DNA of 64,000 bases from Alteriqipengyuania abyssalis (GTDB taxonomy: Bacteria; Pseudomonadota; Alphaproteobacteria; Sphingomonadales; Sphingomonadaceae): assembly GCF_019857185.1 (NCBI RefSeq), contig NZ_JAHWXP010000003.1:124001-188000 (forward strand). Direction: 5' to 3'. The translations under genes were made by a program, and so were the position numbers. Positions 1 through 9,052 of the stretch are shown here, piece by piece (the first letter of the stretch is position 1; each line of letters begins with the position of its first letter). The notes beneath the pieces are model-generated. The model was given only the letters and a program-made list of their open reading frames with translations. It was not told the DNA's origin and did not search any database.

Positions 1-58
1 GGATTTCAGGCTTTTGATTTCGCCGAGACTGCTTCTTTCCGAATTAGGGGACACAGAC

Positions 59-2899
59 ATGCTTCGTACCACCAAGACCAGCCTGACCGCGCTTGCGGTC
101 GCGCTTGCCACACCCGCTCTGGTCGCAACTCCGGCCTTCGCGCAGGATGCCGAGAGCGCCGAGGCTGCCCCGCTCGACGATCTGGTCGATCAGGTCGCGA
201 TCCCCTACACCCAGTTCGAACTCGACAACGGTCTGACCGTGATCGTCCACGAAGACCGCAAGGCGCCGATCGTCGGCGTGGCGGTGTGGTACAATGTCGG
301 TTCCAAGGACGAACCCAAGGGCGAAACCGGCTTTGCCCACCTGTTCGAACACCTGATGTTCAACGGGTCGGAAAACGCGCCCAACGACTATTTCCAGTAC
401 CTGCAGGAAATGGGCGCGACCGATTACAACGGCACCACCAATTTCGACCGCACCAACTATTTCCAGACCGTGCCGACCGGCGCGCTGGACCGTGCGCTGT
501 GGCTGGAAAGCGACCGCATGGGTTACCTGCTGGGCGCGATCACCCAGGAAAAGCTCGATAACCAGCGCGGCGTCGTCCAGAACGAGAAGCGTCAGGGCGA
601 TAACCAGCCCGGCGGCCTGGTGTTCTACGAAATCATCAAGGCTCTTTACCCCGAAGGGCACCCCTACGACCACAACGTGATCGGTTCGATGGCCGATCTC
701 GACGCTGCCACGCTGGACACCGTGCAGAAGTGGTTCCGCGACAATTACGGCCCCAACAACGCGACTCTGGTGCTCGCCGGCGACATTTCAGCCGCCGAAG
801 CGAAGCCGCTGGTCGAAAAGTATTTCGGCGCGATCCCGCGCGGCCCGGTCAATAATCCGGCTGAGGCCGATGTCCCCGTGCTCAAGCAGGACATCCGCAA
901 GGTCATGAAGGACCAGGTCGCTGCGACCAGCATCGACAAGTACTATTCCGTGCCCGGCATCACCGATCGCGATCTGACCGCGCTGTCCGTCGGCGCGCAG
1001 ATCCTCGGCGGGCTGTCCTCCAGCCGGCTCGACAATGCGCTGGTCCGTGACGAAAAGCTAGCGATCAGCGTCAACGCGGGCAACTACGCCTTCCAGCGGG
1101 TCGGCATCCTCGACGTCGGCGCGACCGTGAAGCCCGGCGTCGATCCCGCCGTTGTCGAGAAGCGCCTGAACGAGATCCTTGCCGACTTCATCGAAAACGG
1201 CCCGACCGAAGACGAAGTGCGCCGTGCAGCGACCTCGAACCTCGCCGGCACGATCCGCGGGCTCGAACAGGTCGGCGGCTTCGGCGGCAAGGCGGTCACT
1301 CTGGCGCAGGGCGAAGTGCTTGCCGGCGATCCCGGTTTCTTCGAGCGTCAGATGAACATCCTCGCCACGCTGACCCCGGGTGAAGTCAAGGCGGCGATGC
1401 AGAAGTGGATGACCCGCCCCGCGATGACCCTGGTGCTCGAACCCGGCGAACGCGAAGGCGAGTATGAAGAAGCGGCCAGCGTCGGCGCATCCGACGACGC
1501 GGCGGAAGAGGCAGCGCCCGCCGCCAGCGAAATCACGGTGACCAAGGTTCGCCCGGCACCCGAGATTTCCCAGCTCACCGCGCTCGACTTCCCCGACGTG
1601 ACCGAAGCCGCACTGCCCAACGGCATCAAGGTCTATTACGCGCAGCGCGACACTGTGCCTGCCACCCGCGTGACGATCAGCTTCGATGCCGGTTCTGCGG
1701 CTGACCCGCTCGACAAGCGCGGGCTCGAAGGCATGACGCTGGGCCTGATGGAAGAAGGCACCACCAGCCTCAATTCGCGCGAACTCGCCGAGGCGCAGGA
1801 GCGGCTGGGTGCGAACATCAGCACCGGCGGGGGCGTCGACCGGTCGAGCTTCACGCTCTCTTCGCTGAGCGCCAACCTCGAACCCTCGCTCGAGCTGCTG
1901 GCCGACGTGGTGCGCAACCCCGCATTCGACCCTCAGGAGCTCGAGCGGGTGCGCACGCAGACCGTCACCAGCATCCAGCAGGCGCTCAAGAGCCCCAGCG
2001 GCATGGCCTACTACGTCGCCACCCCGCTCGTGTACGGGAAAGACAATCCCTATGGCGGCTCGGGTACGGTCGAGTCGGTCGGCGCGCTGACCCGCGACGA
2101 TCTGGTGAACTTCAAGCAGACCTGGCTGCGCCCGGACAACGCGACGATCTTCGTCGTTTCCAACCTTTCGCTGGATGAGGTCATGCCCGACCTTACAGAA
2201 GCGTTCGGCAACTGGTCGGCTCCGGCAACGCCGAAGGGCAAGAAGGACTTCAGCTCGCTCGCCACGGTGCCCGAATCGGCGCGGATCGTGCTGGTGAACC
2301 GGCCCAATTCGCCGCAGAGCTTCATCGTCGGCGGGGAGATCACGCCGTTCTCTTCGAGTGATGAGTCGATCGTCGACCTGACCAACGCCAACAACGCGCT
2401 GGGCGGCAACTTCCTCGCCCGGCTCAACATGAACCTGCGCGAGACCAAGGGCTGGAGCTATGGCGTGCGCGGCGCACCGCGGCTCGACGAGAACGCGGTC
2501 GCCTATTTCATCCAGGCACCGGTTCAGGCCGACCGCACGGGCGATGCGCTGGCGGAGATGATCCGCGAGGTCGATGAATTCGTCACCACCCGTGGCGTGA
2601 CCGAGGAAGAGCTGACCCGCAACGTCAACAACGAGATCCGCCAGCTTCCCGGCCAGTTCGAGACTTCGGGCGCGGTGCTCGGCGCGATGCAGCGCAACGT
2701 CATGCTCGATCGCCCGATGGACTACTACGAAACGCTCGCAGACAAGTATCGCGCGCAGACGGCCGAAAGCCTCAATGCCGCGGCACGCAAGGCGATCAAC
2801 CCCGATGGCTTCGTGTGGGTCGTGGTCGGCGATGCCGAAAAGGTCCGGCCGCAGCTCGACCAGCTCGGCCTGCCGGTGGAAACCATCGAGGTCGAGTAA
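59..2899 (+). CDS. Secreted M16-family zinc metallopeptidase (two-half insulinase/pitrilysin type)
   Basis: Predicted zinc endopeptidase acting in the periplasm or at the outer membrane. The 946-aa product starts with a signal peptide ending near AFA|QD (residue 28). An N-terminal M16 domain carries the inverted zinc motif HLFEH (residues 94-98) and a downstream NEKR segment that would supply the third ligand. After an acidic Ala/Glu linker (about residues 465-490) a second M16-like half follows without HxxEH, as is usual for the family's inactive C-terminal half. The ATG at 59 is preferred over an upstream in-frame codon because the signal peptide then begins at the N-terminus and a GGGG purine run lies 9 nt upstream. 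Substrate is unknown; family members degrade peptides. Confidence 0.93.
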   Translation: MLRTTKTSLTALAVALATPALVATPAFAQDAESAEAAPLDDLVDQVAIPYTQFELDNGLTVIVHEDRKAPIVGVAVWYNVGSKDEPKGETGFAHLFEHLMFNGSENAPNDYFQYLQEMGATDYNGTTNFDRTNYFQTVPTGALDRALWLESDRMGYLLGAITQEKLDNQRGVVQNEKRQGDNQPGGLVFYEIIKALYPEGHPYDHNVIGSMADLDAATLDTVQKWFRDNYGPNNATLVLAGDISAAEAKPLVEKYFGAIPRGPVNNPAEADVPVLKQDIRKVMKDQVAATSIDKYYSVPGITDRDLTALSVGAQILGGLSSSRLDNALVRDEKLAISVNAGNYAFQRVGILDVGATVKPGVDPAVVEKRLNEILADFIENGPTEDEVRRAATSNLAGTIRGLEQVGGFGGKAVTLAQGEVLAGDPGFFERQMNILATLTPGEVKAAMQKWMTRPAMTLVLEPGEREGEYEEAASVGASDDAAEEAAPAASEITVTKVRPAPEISQLTALDFPDVTEAALPNGIKVYYAQRDTVPATRVTISFDAGSAADPLDKRGLEGMTLGLMEEGTTSLNSRELAEAQERLGANISTGGGVDRSSFTLSSLSANLEPSLELLADVVRNPAFDPQELERVRTQTVTSIQQALKSPSGMAYYVATPLVYGKDNPYGGSGTVESVGALTRDDLVNFKQTWLRPDNATIFVVSNLSLDEVMPDLTEAFGNWSAPATPKGKKDFSSLATVPESARIVLVNRPNSPQSFIVGGEITPFSSSDESIVDLTNANNALGGNFLARLNMNLRETKGWSYGVRGAPRLDENAVAYFIQAPVQADRTGDALAEMIREVDEFVTTRGVTEEELTRNVNNEIRQLPGQFETSGAVLGAMQRNVMLDRPMDYYETLADKYRAQTAESLNAAARKAINPDGFVWVVVGDAEKVRPQLDQLGLPVETIEVE

Positions 2900-2916
2900 C
2901 GTTTATTGACACGAGT

Positions 2917-2943
2917 GTAGGTACGGGCAATGGCCCGTCCTAC
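2917..2943 (+). other. Intercistronic hairpin upstream of the 101-aa gene
   Basis: GTAGG-T-ACGGGC pairs with GCCCGTCCTAC around an AATG loop: 11 base pairs with one bulged T. No T-run follows, so it is not a simple intrinsic terminator. It sits between the peptidase stop and the strong ribosome site GAGAGGAG of the next gene, and could separate expression of the two genes or protect mRNA ends. Function is inferred only from position. Confidence 0.45.
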
Positions 2944-2969
2944 CGACACACGCGAGAGGAGTAACGCTT

Positions 2970-3275
2970 ATGTCCGTAGCCGGAACCTATGACACCGTCG
3001 TCAAGAGCCCCATGGGCGACCAGAAGGGCACCTTCACCGTCGTCCCGGGCGACGATGGCAACACCTTCACCGGCTCGATGGCCGGCGGAATGGGCTCGAT
3101 GGACGTCAAGGACGGCACCATCGACGGCAACACGCTCAAGTGGAAGATGGACATGACTGTCCCGATGCCGATGGAGCTCAACTGCGAAGCGACCGTCGAC
3201 GGCGACCAGATGACCGGCAAGGTCAACGCCGGTGCCTTCGGCGACATACCGCTGACCGGTCAGAAGCAGGGCTAA
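2970..3275 (+). CDS. Small conserved-looking soluble protein, function unknown
   Basis: A 101-aa acidic protein without signal peptide or membrane segment. It is rich in Gly, Asp and Met, and alternates hydrophobic and polar residues in short runs (GTYDTVV, GTFTVV, NTFTGSM, NTLKWKMDM, QMTGKV), suggesting a small beta-barrel or beta-sandwich. There is one Cys. The gene has a strong ribosome binding site (GAGAGGAG, about 11 nt upstream), is preceded by a hairpin and is followed by a well-formed terminator, so it looks like a well-expressed separate unit. Short proteins of this composition occur as hypotheticals in sphingomonads (recollection, not a search). I cannot assign a function. Confidence 0.75.
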   Translation: MSVAGTYDTVVKSPMGDQKGTFTVVPGDDGNTFTGSMAGGMGSMDVKDGTIDGNTLKWKMDMTVPMPMELNCEATVDGDQMTGKVNAGAFGDIPLTGQKQG

Positions 3276-3298
3276 GTCCGCTTTTTGCGAAGACGACA

Positions 3299-3332
3299 AG
3301 GGCTCCGAACCGATGGGTTCGGGGCCCTTTTT
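3299..3332 (+). terminator. Rho-independent terminator after the 101-aa gene
   Basis: A 13-bp stem, AGGGCTCCGAACC with GGTTCGGGGCCCT (one G-T wobble), closes a 4-nt GATG loop and runs directly into TTTTT. It lies 24 bases after the stop of the small gene. Confidence 0.9.
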
Positions 3333-3429
3333 CGTGGGCACCTTCCGGGGCTTCCCGTCGGCGCGATTTCGTGGCTAGAAGGGCGCGAGGGGCCGCCGCC
3401 GATGCGGCGTCGTGTCGCGGGAGGGCTGG

Positions 3430-4203
3430 ATGCAGATCAATCGAACAATGGCCGTGCTGATCGCGCTGGTCGTGCTGCTGGTCGGCGCAGTCGCCTTCCT
3501 GCTCGGTCAGCGCAGCTCGCCCGACAGCGAGCCGGAGCCTGCGCCCACCGACAGCGCGATCATTTCCTCGCGGGATCCATACGCGGTGGAAACCCCGGAG
3601 GCGGAGGCCACACCCCCGCCCGCACTCGCGGTCAGGATCGGGCGCGACGGCCCGCACGCGAGCGCCTGCGAACGGATCGGCCGGGTCGCCAATCTGCCCC
3701 GCGGAGCTGACGATTTCCTCGCCGTGCGCGAAGCACCCAGCGCCGATGCAACCATGATCGACGAACTGGGCGATGACGCGCCCTTCTACCTGTGCGACCG
3801 GCAGGGCGGCTGGTTCGGGATCGTGTATCTGAGCGATGGCACCCTGCCCGCGGATGACCGCTGCGGGCTGGAGAACTCGGTCGGCAGCCCCCGCGCCTAT
3901 TCGGGCGACTGCCTGACCGGCTGGGTCGCCAGCCGCTATGTCGACGCGAGCGGTGCGCAGGACTCCGACGAGCCCTACGTGGAGGAGGATGACACCGCCC
4001 AAAACCGCACGGTGCAGGTGAGCGCTATAGGCCCGACACAGGTGGTCGCGTCCACGCGCATGTCGCTCAAGGCGGAGACCGACTACGGCAAACCTGTCGG
4101 ACAGCGCCCCGATGGCAACCGGGTCAGCTGCCGCGAAACCGGGACCGGCGATGCCGCATGGACCTGCACGGCGACCTACACAATCACGAACCAGCCCCGG
4201 TAA
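3430..4203 (+). CDS. Membrane-anchored bacterial SH3-domain protein
   Basis: A 257-aa protein with a short N-terminal stretch, one transmembrane helix (about residues 7-27) and a periplasmic part. After a Pro/Glu/Thr-rich spacer, an SH3-like region (about 75-180) contains FLAVREAPSADATMIDEL, DGGWFGIVYL-like and CLTGWVASRYVD segments, the typical layout of bacterial SH3 domains that bind cell-wall peptides. Four or more Cys residues could form disulfides. A GTG 18 nt upstream is in frame, but the ATG directly ahead of the membrane helix is the better start. The last 20 bases overlap the convergent trmL gene. Role is probably envelope-related; ligand unknown. Confidence 0.75.
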   Translation: MQINRTMAVLIALVVLLVGAVAFLLGQRSSPDSEPEPAPTDSAIISSRDPYAVETPEAEATPPPALAVRIGRDGPHASACERIGRVANLPRGADDFLAVREAPSADATMIDELGDDAPFYLCDRQGGWFGIVYLSDGTLPADDRCGLENSVGSPRAYSGDCLTGWVASRYVDASGAQDSDEPYVEEDDTAQNRTVQVSAIGPTQVVASTRMSLKAETDYGKPVGQRPDGNRVSCRETGTGDAAWTCTATYTITNQPR

Positions 4204-4654
4204 ACTGCCCGCGCATGGCCTGATAGGCCGCTGCAGCGACCGTGTTTGCGAGATTGAGCGAGCGCACCTTGTCGCTCTTCATCGGCAGGCTGACCATCTG
4301 TTCGCGATGCGCCTCGACGATCCCGGGCGGTAGCCCCTTGGTCTCGCGCCCGAACACCAGATAGGCATCGGCCGGATAATCGGGCTGATAGAAATCGTGC
4401 GGAGCATATTCCTCGAACAGGAACAGCTGGTCGGCGCGGGGGCTGCGCTCGTCCAAAAATGCCTCCCAGCTACGAAATTCCGCCAGCCGGATATGCTGCC
4501 AGTAATCCAGCCCCGCCCGCTTCAGCCGCGTATCGGTGATCGTGAAGCCAAGCGGATGGATCAGCACGAGTTCCATGTCGAGCGCCACGCAGGTGCGCCC
4601 GACCGCGCCGGTATTCCCGGCAATCTCCGGATTGACGAGGACGATGGAGGTCAT
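4184..4654 (-). CDS. trmL: tRNA (cytidine(34)-2'-O)-methyltransferase TrmL
   Basis: A 156-aa SPOUT-fold methyltransferase that 2'-O-methylates the wobble nucleotide of tRNA-Leu isoacceptors using S-adenosylmethionine. Family features visible: N-terminal NPEIAGNTGAVGRTC, the middle YLVFGRETKGLP (SAM-binding knot motif) and C-terminal MKSDKVRSLNLANTVAAAAYQ. Length matches the single-domain TrmL family. It lies 15 nt downstream of the SGNH hydrolase gene and is the last gene of the gatC-gatA-gatB run. Interestingly, a tRNA-Leu gene is present elsewhere in the window. Confidence 0.93.
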   Translation of the reverse strand: MTSIVLVNPEIAGNTGAVGRTCVALDMELVLIHPLGFTITDTRLKRAGLDYWQHIRLAEFRSWEAFLDERSPRADQLFLFEEYAPHDFYQPDYPADAYLVFGRETKGLPPGIVEAHREQMVSLPMKSDKVRSLNLANTVAAAAYQAMRGQFTGAGS

Positions 4655-4669
4655 CTTGTCTTGTCGCGC

Positions 4670-5431
4670 TCAGTTCGCAGTCTTGTGGAGATCCGCAGGC
4701 AAGGCACGCACCAGCGCCTCCACCCCACGCGGATTGAGATGCGTGCCATCCTCGGAGAATTCCTCGCGCAATGCACCACCGGGAGCCAGAACCGGGCGCA
4801 GATCGACGAAGCGTGCGTTCGGGCCGGGGTTTGTCGCCAGCATCGCGTCGAGCGCGGCGATGGTCCGGTTGGCGTCCAGGCAGTAATCCGCAGAGGCTGT
4901 GCATGGCAGGGGCGAGAGCACGGTGACCGCGATACCCGCTCCGTCGAGCCTGGCAACCGTGGTCAGGATATCGCGATGGATCATTTCGGCAGATCGCCCT
5001 GCGACCGCGTCGTTGATGCCCACCAGAAGGATCGCCCGATCCGCCCTTGCAGCGATCACCGAATCCAGCCGATCGGGCAGCCAGGCGGCATAGTCGCCGG
5101 GGATCGCGCGGTTGGAGACCTCCACCCCCGGCAGCCAGTCGCGCCACTGCACCCGGCCGAGGATCGAGTCGCCGACCATCACGATGTCCGCCGGGGTTGC
5201 CGCAGCTGCAAAGAAATCGACCTGTTCGCGGTAACTTGCGGGCCGTTCCTTATCCTGAAGCGCAAGCGGATCGGCATCCGGCCCGAACGTCGCCAGCTTC
5301 AGATCGACATATTGCGGATAGGGAAACACGCCGCGTGTGACCGCGACATGGCCCCAAAGATAGCCCAGCGCCACCAGCCCCAGCGCAACCAGCGCGCGGG
5401 CCCAGTATCGCCGGACTATAGCGAAGCTCAC
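4670..5431 (-). CDS. SGNH/GDSL-family hydrolase, membrane-anchored
   Basis: A 253-aa protein with one N-terminal transmembrane helix (about residues 12-30) and a periplasmic SGNH hydrolase domain. The blocks are clear: GDSI (block I, nucleophile Ser), an AIPGDYAAW glycine block, GINDA (block III, Asn) and DGTHLNPRG (block V with catalytic Asp and His). Such enzymes are esterases, often de-O-acetylases of glycans, or lipases; the substrate cannot be told. The GTG start overlaps the gatB stop by four bases (GTGA), so translation is coupled to gatB. Confidence 0.85.
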   Translation of the reverse strand: MSFAIVRRYWARALVALGLVALGYLWGHVAVTRGVFPYPQYVDLKLATFGPDADPLALQDKERPASYREQVDFFAAAATPADIVMVGDSILGRVQWRDWLPGVEVSNRAIPGDYAAWLPDRLDSVIAARADRAILLVGINDAVAGRSAEMIHRDILTTVARLDGAGIAVTVLSPLPCTASADYCLDANRTIAALDAMLATNPGPNARFVDLRPVLAPGGALREEFSEDGTHLNPRGVEALVRALPADLHKTAN

Positions 5432-6924
5432 CCCAGCTTGTCCTTCAGTATCTGGTTGACCACCGCGGGGTTGGCCTTGCCCTGCATCGCCTTCATCGTC
5501 TGCCCGACGAAGAAGCCGAACAGCTTGTCCTTCCCGCCGCGATACTCCGCCACCTTGTCTTCGTTGGCGGCGATGATCGCGTCGATCGCTTCCTCAATCG
5601 CGCCGGTATCCGAAACCTGCTTGAGGCCTTCGCTATCGGCGATTTCCTCGGGGTCGCGGCCGGTCTTGAGAACGATCTCGTAGATCTCTTTCGCCTGTCC
5701 GCCCGAAATCTCGCCCTTGTCCTGCATCGCGAGGATGCTCGCCTGCGCCTCTGCGGTGGCGTGCGCGGGATCGGCTTCGTCACCGAGCGACTTCATCACG
5801 CCCGGCGCCACGGACAGCGCCCAGTTGGCGACCTGCGTGGCGACCGCCTTCTCGGGCTTGCCGATCTTCGCCGCGGTGGCCGAGAGCAGCGTTTCGAAGC
5901 GGCCGAAGGTCTCGACCTCGGCGGTCAGTTCGCGTGCGTTGTAGGGCGTGAGGCCCAGCTCGCCTTCGTACCGCGCGCGCTTGGCGTCGGGCAGTTCGGG
6001 CAGGCTCTCGCGGCACTCGGTCAGGAAGGCATCGTCGAGTTCGAGCGGCAGCAGGTCGGGATCGGGGAAGTAGCGGTAATCATGCGCGTCTTCCTTGCTG
6101 CGCATGGTGCGCGTGGTGCCGGTGGCGACATCGAACAGGCGCGTTTCCTGGTCGACGGTGCCTCCGTTTTCCAGCACATCGACCTGCCGGTTCGCCTCGT
6201 ATTCGATGACCTGCATCACGAAGCGCACCGAGTTGACGTTTTTCGTCTCGGTCCGGGTGCCGAATTCCTCCCCCGGCTTGCGCACCGAGACGTTGACGTC
6301 CGCGCGCATCGATCCTTCTTCCATGTTGCCGTCGCACGACCCGACATAGCGCAGGATCGACCTGAGCTTTCGCACGTAAGCGCCTGCTTCGGCGGGAGAC
6401 GTCATGTCCGGCTTGCTGACGATTTCCATCAGCGCGATGCCCACGCGGTTGAGATCGACGTAACTCATGGTCGGATGCTGATCGTGCATCAGCTTGCCCG
6501 CGTCCTGCTCCACATGAATGCGCTCGATCCCGATGATCTTGTCTTCGGGAATGCCAGCCTTCTCGTCCGCTTCGATCAGCAGCTGCCCCTCGCCCACGAT
6601 GGGGTGGTAGAGCTGGCTGATCTGATAGCCCTGCGGCAGATCGGCGTAGAAGTAGTTCTTGCGGTCGAACCGGCTCCAAGCGTTGATCTGCGCCTCGATC
6701 GCCATGCCGGTGCGCACCGCCTGCCGGATGCACTCGCGGTTGGGCACGGGCAGCATGCCCGGCATCGCGGCGTCGATCAGGCTGACCTGCGTGTTGGGCT
6801 CCGCGCCGAATTCGGTCGACGCGCCGCTGAACAGCTTGGCGTTGGAGGTGACCTGCGCGTGGACTTCGAGGCCGATCACGACCTCCCATTCGCCCGTCGC
6901 GCCCTGGATGCGGTAAGTGCTCAT
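5428..6924 (-). CDS. gatB: Aspartyl/glutamyl-tRNA(Asn/Gln) amidotransferase subunit B
   Basis: A 498-aa subunit of the GatCAB complex, which phosphorylates and transamidates Glu-tRNA(Gln) and Asp-tRNA(Asn). GatB binds tRNA and carries the kinase site. Signature segments: [11 protein letters not shown] near the N-terminus, [36 protein letters not shown] and [13 protein letters not shown], followed by a C-terminal YqeY-like helical/tail domain ending QILKDKLG. Full length. The ATG overlaps the stop of the small membrane ORF (TGATG). It is separated from gatA by that ORF, which is unusual. Confidence 0.97.
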   Translation of the reverse strand: MSTYRIQGATGEWEVVIGLEVHAQVTSNAKLFSGASTEFGAEPNTQVSLIDAAMPGMLPVPNRECIRQAVRTGMAIEAQINAWSRFDRKNYFYADLPQGYQISQLYHPIVGEGQLLIEADEKAGIPEDKIIGIERIHVEQDAGKLMHDQHPTMSYVDLNRVGIALMEIVSKPDMTSPAEAGAYVRKLRSILRYVGSCDGNMEEGSMRADVNVSVRKPGEEFGTRTETKNVNSVRFVMQVIEYEANRQVDVLENGGTVDQETRLFDVATGTTRTMRSKEDAHDYRYFPDPDLLPLELDDAFLTECRESLPELPDAKRARYEGELGLTPYNARELTAEVETFGRFETLLSATAAKIGKPEKAVATQVANWALSVAPGVMKSLGDEADPAHATAEAQASILAMQDKGEISGGQAKEIYEIVLKTGRDPEEIADSEGLKQVSDTGAIEEAIDAIIAANEDKVAEYRGGKDKLFGFFVGQTMKAMQGKANPAVVNQILKDKLG

Positions 6925-7100
6925 CAGTAAACCTCTAAAACTCTAACTGCGGCCGGAAGCCCGGTCGCCCTGCCTGCCTGATCGCTCGCCGCGTCGGTCG
7001 AGTTGCCACCATCCCTGATCCAGCCGATCAGCGCGAGGACGATGAAGACCGCCACCGCGAGGATCACCAGGAACGTCAAGGCGTTCAGGCAGCCTCTCAT
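6924..7100 (-). CDS. 58-aa single-pass membrane protein inserted between gatA and gatB
   Basis: The predicted product is [12 protein letters not shown]... with one strong transmembrane helix (about residues 5-25: hydrophobic run ending [10 protein letters not shown]) and a short polar tail. The ATG overlaps the gatA stop and the TGA overlaps the gatB ATG (TGATG), so it is tightly coupled on both sides. That coupling, and a good hydrophobic helix in a frame different from both neighbours, argue that it is a real gene. No family is recognised. It is not part of the known GatCAB complex. Confidence 0.6.
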   Translation of the reverse strand: MRGCLNALTFLVILAVAVFIVLALIGWIRDGGNSTDAASDQAGRATGLPAAVRVLEVY

Positions 7101-7101
7101 C

Positions 7102-8583
7102 TCACCACCACTTCTCCGGCTTCGCATCGAACCCGGATCGCTGCTCGATCGCCAGCCCGGCGTTGAGCACGCCCTGCTCGTCGAACGGCTTGCCGACGAT
7201 CTGGAGGCCCAGCGGCAACCCGTCGCCGTTGAGCATCGCGGGCACGCTCATCGCAGGCAGGCCTGCCAGCGAGGCGGGCACGGCGAAGACATCGTTGAGG
7301 TACATCGCCAGCGGATCGCCATCGAAGCCGCCCAGCGGGAAGGCCGCGTTGGGGGTGGTGGGCGCGAGGATAAGGTCGCACTCGCCCCATGCTTTCTCGA
7401 AGTCCTGCGCCACCAGCGTGCGGATCTTCTGCGCCTGCGTGTAATAGGCGTCGTAAAAGCCCGCGCTCAGCACATAGGTGCCGATCAGGATGCGCCGCTT
7501 CACCTCGTCGCCGAAGCCCGCCGCGCGGGTCGCCGCGTACATGTCCTGCAGGCCCGCCCCTTCGGGCAGGTCGCGCAGGCCGTAACGCACGCCGTCATAG
7601 CGCGCGAGGTTGGAGGAGGCTTCTGCGGGGGCGATGATGTAATAGGCGGGCAGCGCGTACTTGGTGTGCGGCAGCGAGATATCGACGATCTCCGCGCCTG
7701 CATCGCGCAGCCATTCCTTGCCCCGCTCCCAGCTATCGAGGATCGCCTGGTCGGTGCCCTCCATACGATATTCGCGAGGGATTCCGACCTTCTTGCCGGT
7801 GAGGTCCGGGTTCAGGCCCTTCTCCCACTCGGGCACGGGCATATCGAGGCTGGTCGAATCCTTCGGATCGAACCCGGCCATCGCTTCGAGCATGATCGCG
7901 CAATCGGTGACGTCGCGCGCCATCGGCCCCGCCTGGTCGAGGCTGGATGCGAAGGCGACCACACCCCAGCGCGAACAGCGCCCGTAGGTCGGCTTGATTC
8001 CGGTAATGCCGGTCACTGCCGCAGGCTGACGGATCGAGCCGCCGGTGTCCGTACCCGTCGCTGCCGGAGCCAGCCGCGCAGCAACGGCGGTGGAGGAGCC
8101 GCCCGAAGACCCCCCCGGAATCAGCGCGGCATTGCTGCCCGCCTTCTTCCACGGCGAGAGGACATTGCCGAAATAGCTGGTCTCGTTCGACGAACCCATC
8201 GCGAACTGGTCGAGGTTGAGCTTGCCCAGCATCCCCGCGCCCGCCTTCCACAGGTTGGCGGAAACGGTGCTTTCGTACTGTGGCACGAAGCCTTCGAGGA
8301 TGTGGCTGGCGGCGGTGGTCTGCACGCCATCGGTGCAGAACAGGTCCTTCATGCCGATCGGCACGCCGCCCATCTTGCCCAGCTCTTCGCCCTTCGCCCG
8401 CTTCGCGTCGATCGCGTCGGCGGCTTCTAGCGCTTTTTCAGGCGTGGCGACGATGAAGGCGTTCAGGTCCTTCGCGGCGGCGACATTGGCGTTGAAAGCT
8501 TTGGCCACTTCGCGCGCGGTGAAATCGCCACCGGCGACCCCGTCGCGGATGGCCTTGACGCCGAGATTGGTGAGATCGGACAC
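7102..8583 (-). CDS. gatA: Aspartyl/glutamyl-tRNA(Asn/Gln) amidotransferase subunit A
   Basis: A 493-aa amidase-signature enzyme that releases ammonia from glutamine for GatCAB. The amidase signature region is clear: the [17 protein letters not shown] segment holds the Ser-cis-Ser-Lys triad serines, with the catalytic Lys in [22 protein letters not shown] and [13 protein letters not shown] follow. Length and order are as expected. It is preceded by a REP pair that separates it from gatC by 122 nt, and followed by the overlapping small membrane ORF. Confidence 0.97.
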   Translation of the reverse strand: MSDLTNLGVKAIRDGVAGGDFTAREVAKAFNANVAAAKDLNAFIVATPEKALEAADAIDAKRAKGEELGKMGGVPIGMKDLFCTDGVQTTAASHILEGFVPQYESTVSANLWKAGAGMLGKLNLDQFAMGSSNETSYFGNVLSPWKKAGSNAALIPGGSSGGSSTAVAARLAPAATGTDTGGSIRQPAAVTGITGIKPTYGRCSRWGVVAFASSLDQAGPMARDVTDCAIMLEAMAGFDPKDSTSLDMPVPEWEKGLNPDLTGKKVGIPREYRMEGTDQAILDSWERGKEWLRDAGAEIVDISLPHTKYALPAYYIIAPAEASSNLARYDGVRYGLRDLPEGAGLQDMYAATRAAGFGDEVKRRILIGTYVLSAGFYDAYYTQAQKIRTLVAQDFEKAWGECDLILAPTTPNAAFPLGGFDGDPLAMYLNDVFAVPASLAGLPAMSVPAMLNGDGLPLGLQIVGKPFDEQGVLNAGLAIEQRSGFDAKPEKWW

Positions 8584-8591
8584 TTAAAACT

Positions 8592-8683
8592 CCGCTCGTG
8601 CTGAGCTTGTCGAAGCACCGTATTTTCTTTCGGCGCGGCACAAGGAGGAAGAACGACCCTTCGACAAGCTCAGGGTGAGCGGG
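8592..8683. repeat. Inverted pair of REP-like elements between gatC and gatA
   Basis: GCTGAGCTTGTCGAAG (about 8600-8615) and its inverted partner CTTCGACAAGCTCAGG (about 8659-8674) lie some 40 bases apart, with flanking CCGCTC/GAGCGG also complementary. Together they can form one large hairpin. The same core recurs at 36205-36235 and 36536-36660. Such extragenic palindromes between co-transcribed genes can stabilise or process mRNA. Confidence 0.8.
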
Positions 8684-8705
8684 GAAGGGAGATGGGGCGC
8701 AGGCG

Positions 8706-9008
8706 TCACTCGATCACCTTGGGCACGCCGAAAAATCCGTGCTCGGCCGCAGGCGCATTGGCGAGCACATCCTCGCGCCGCCCACCGGCGGTCAAGGGAT
8801 CGGCGTCCACCACGTCATCGCGCAGCCGCATGGCTTGCGGGATCACGGCGGTCATCGGCTCGACCTGCGAGGTATCGACCTCGCCCAGCTGCTCGACCCA
8901 GCCCAGGATATTGTTGAGTTCGGGGACCATGCGATCCAGCTCCGCGTCATCCATCCGGATGCGCGCGAGGCTGGCGATCTTGGCCACTTCTTCGCGGGTA
9001 ATTGACAT
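8706..9008 (-). CDS. gatC: Aspartyl/glutamyl-tRNA(Asn/Gln) amidotransferase subunit C
   Basis: A 100-aa GatC subunit, which wraps around GatA and GatB and is needed for stable folding of GatA. Visible family pattern: [19 protein letters not shown] at the N-terminus, [22 protein letters not shown] in the middle, LRDDVV and a C-terminal FFGVPKVIE. First of the gat genes; upstream is a 44-nt gap to the DUF4153 gene, so the run may continue from there. Confidence 0.95.
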   Translation of the reverse strand: MSITREEVAKIASLARIRMDDAELDRMVPELNNILGWVEQLGEVDTSQVEPMTAVIPQAMRLRDDVVDADPLTAGGRREDVLANAPAAEHGFFGVPKVIE

Positions 9009-9052
9009 GGCTTGGCGTTAGCCGCGCCGCAGCGCAGCATCAAGCGGGCAGA

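Noticed and set aside
5761-6930. 389-codon frame opposite gatB
   Set aside because: Exact antisense of a well-conserved gene; no supporting signal.
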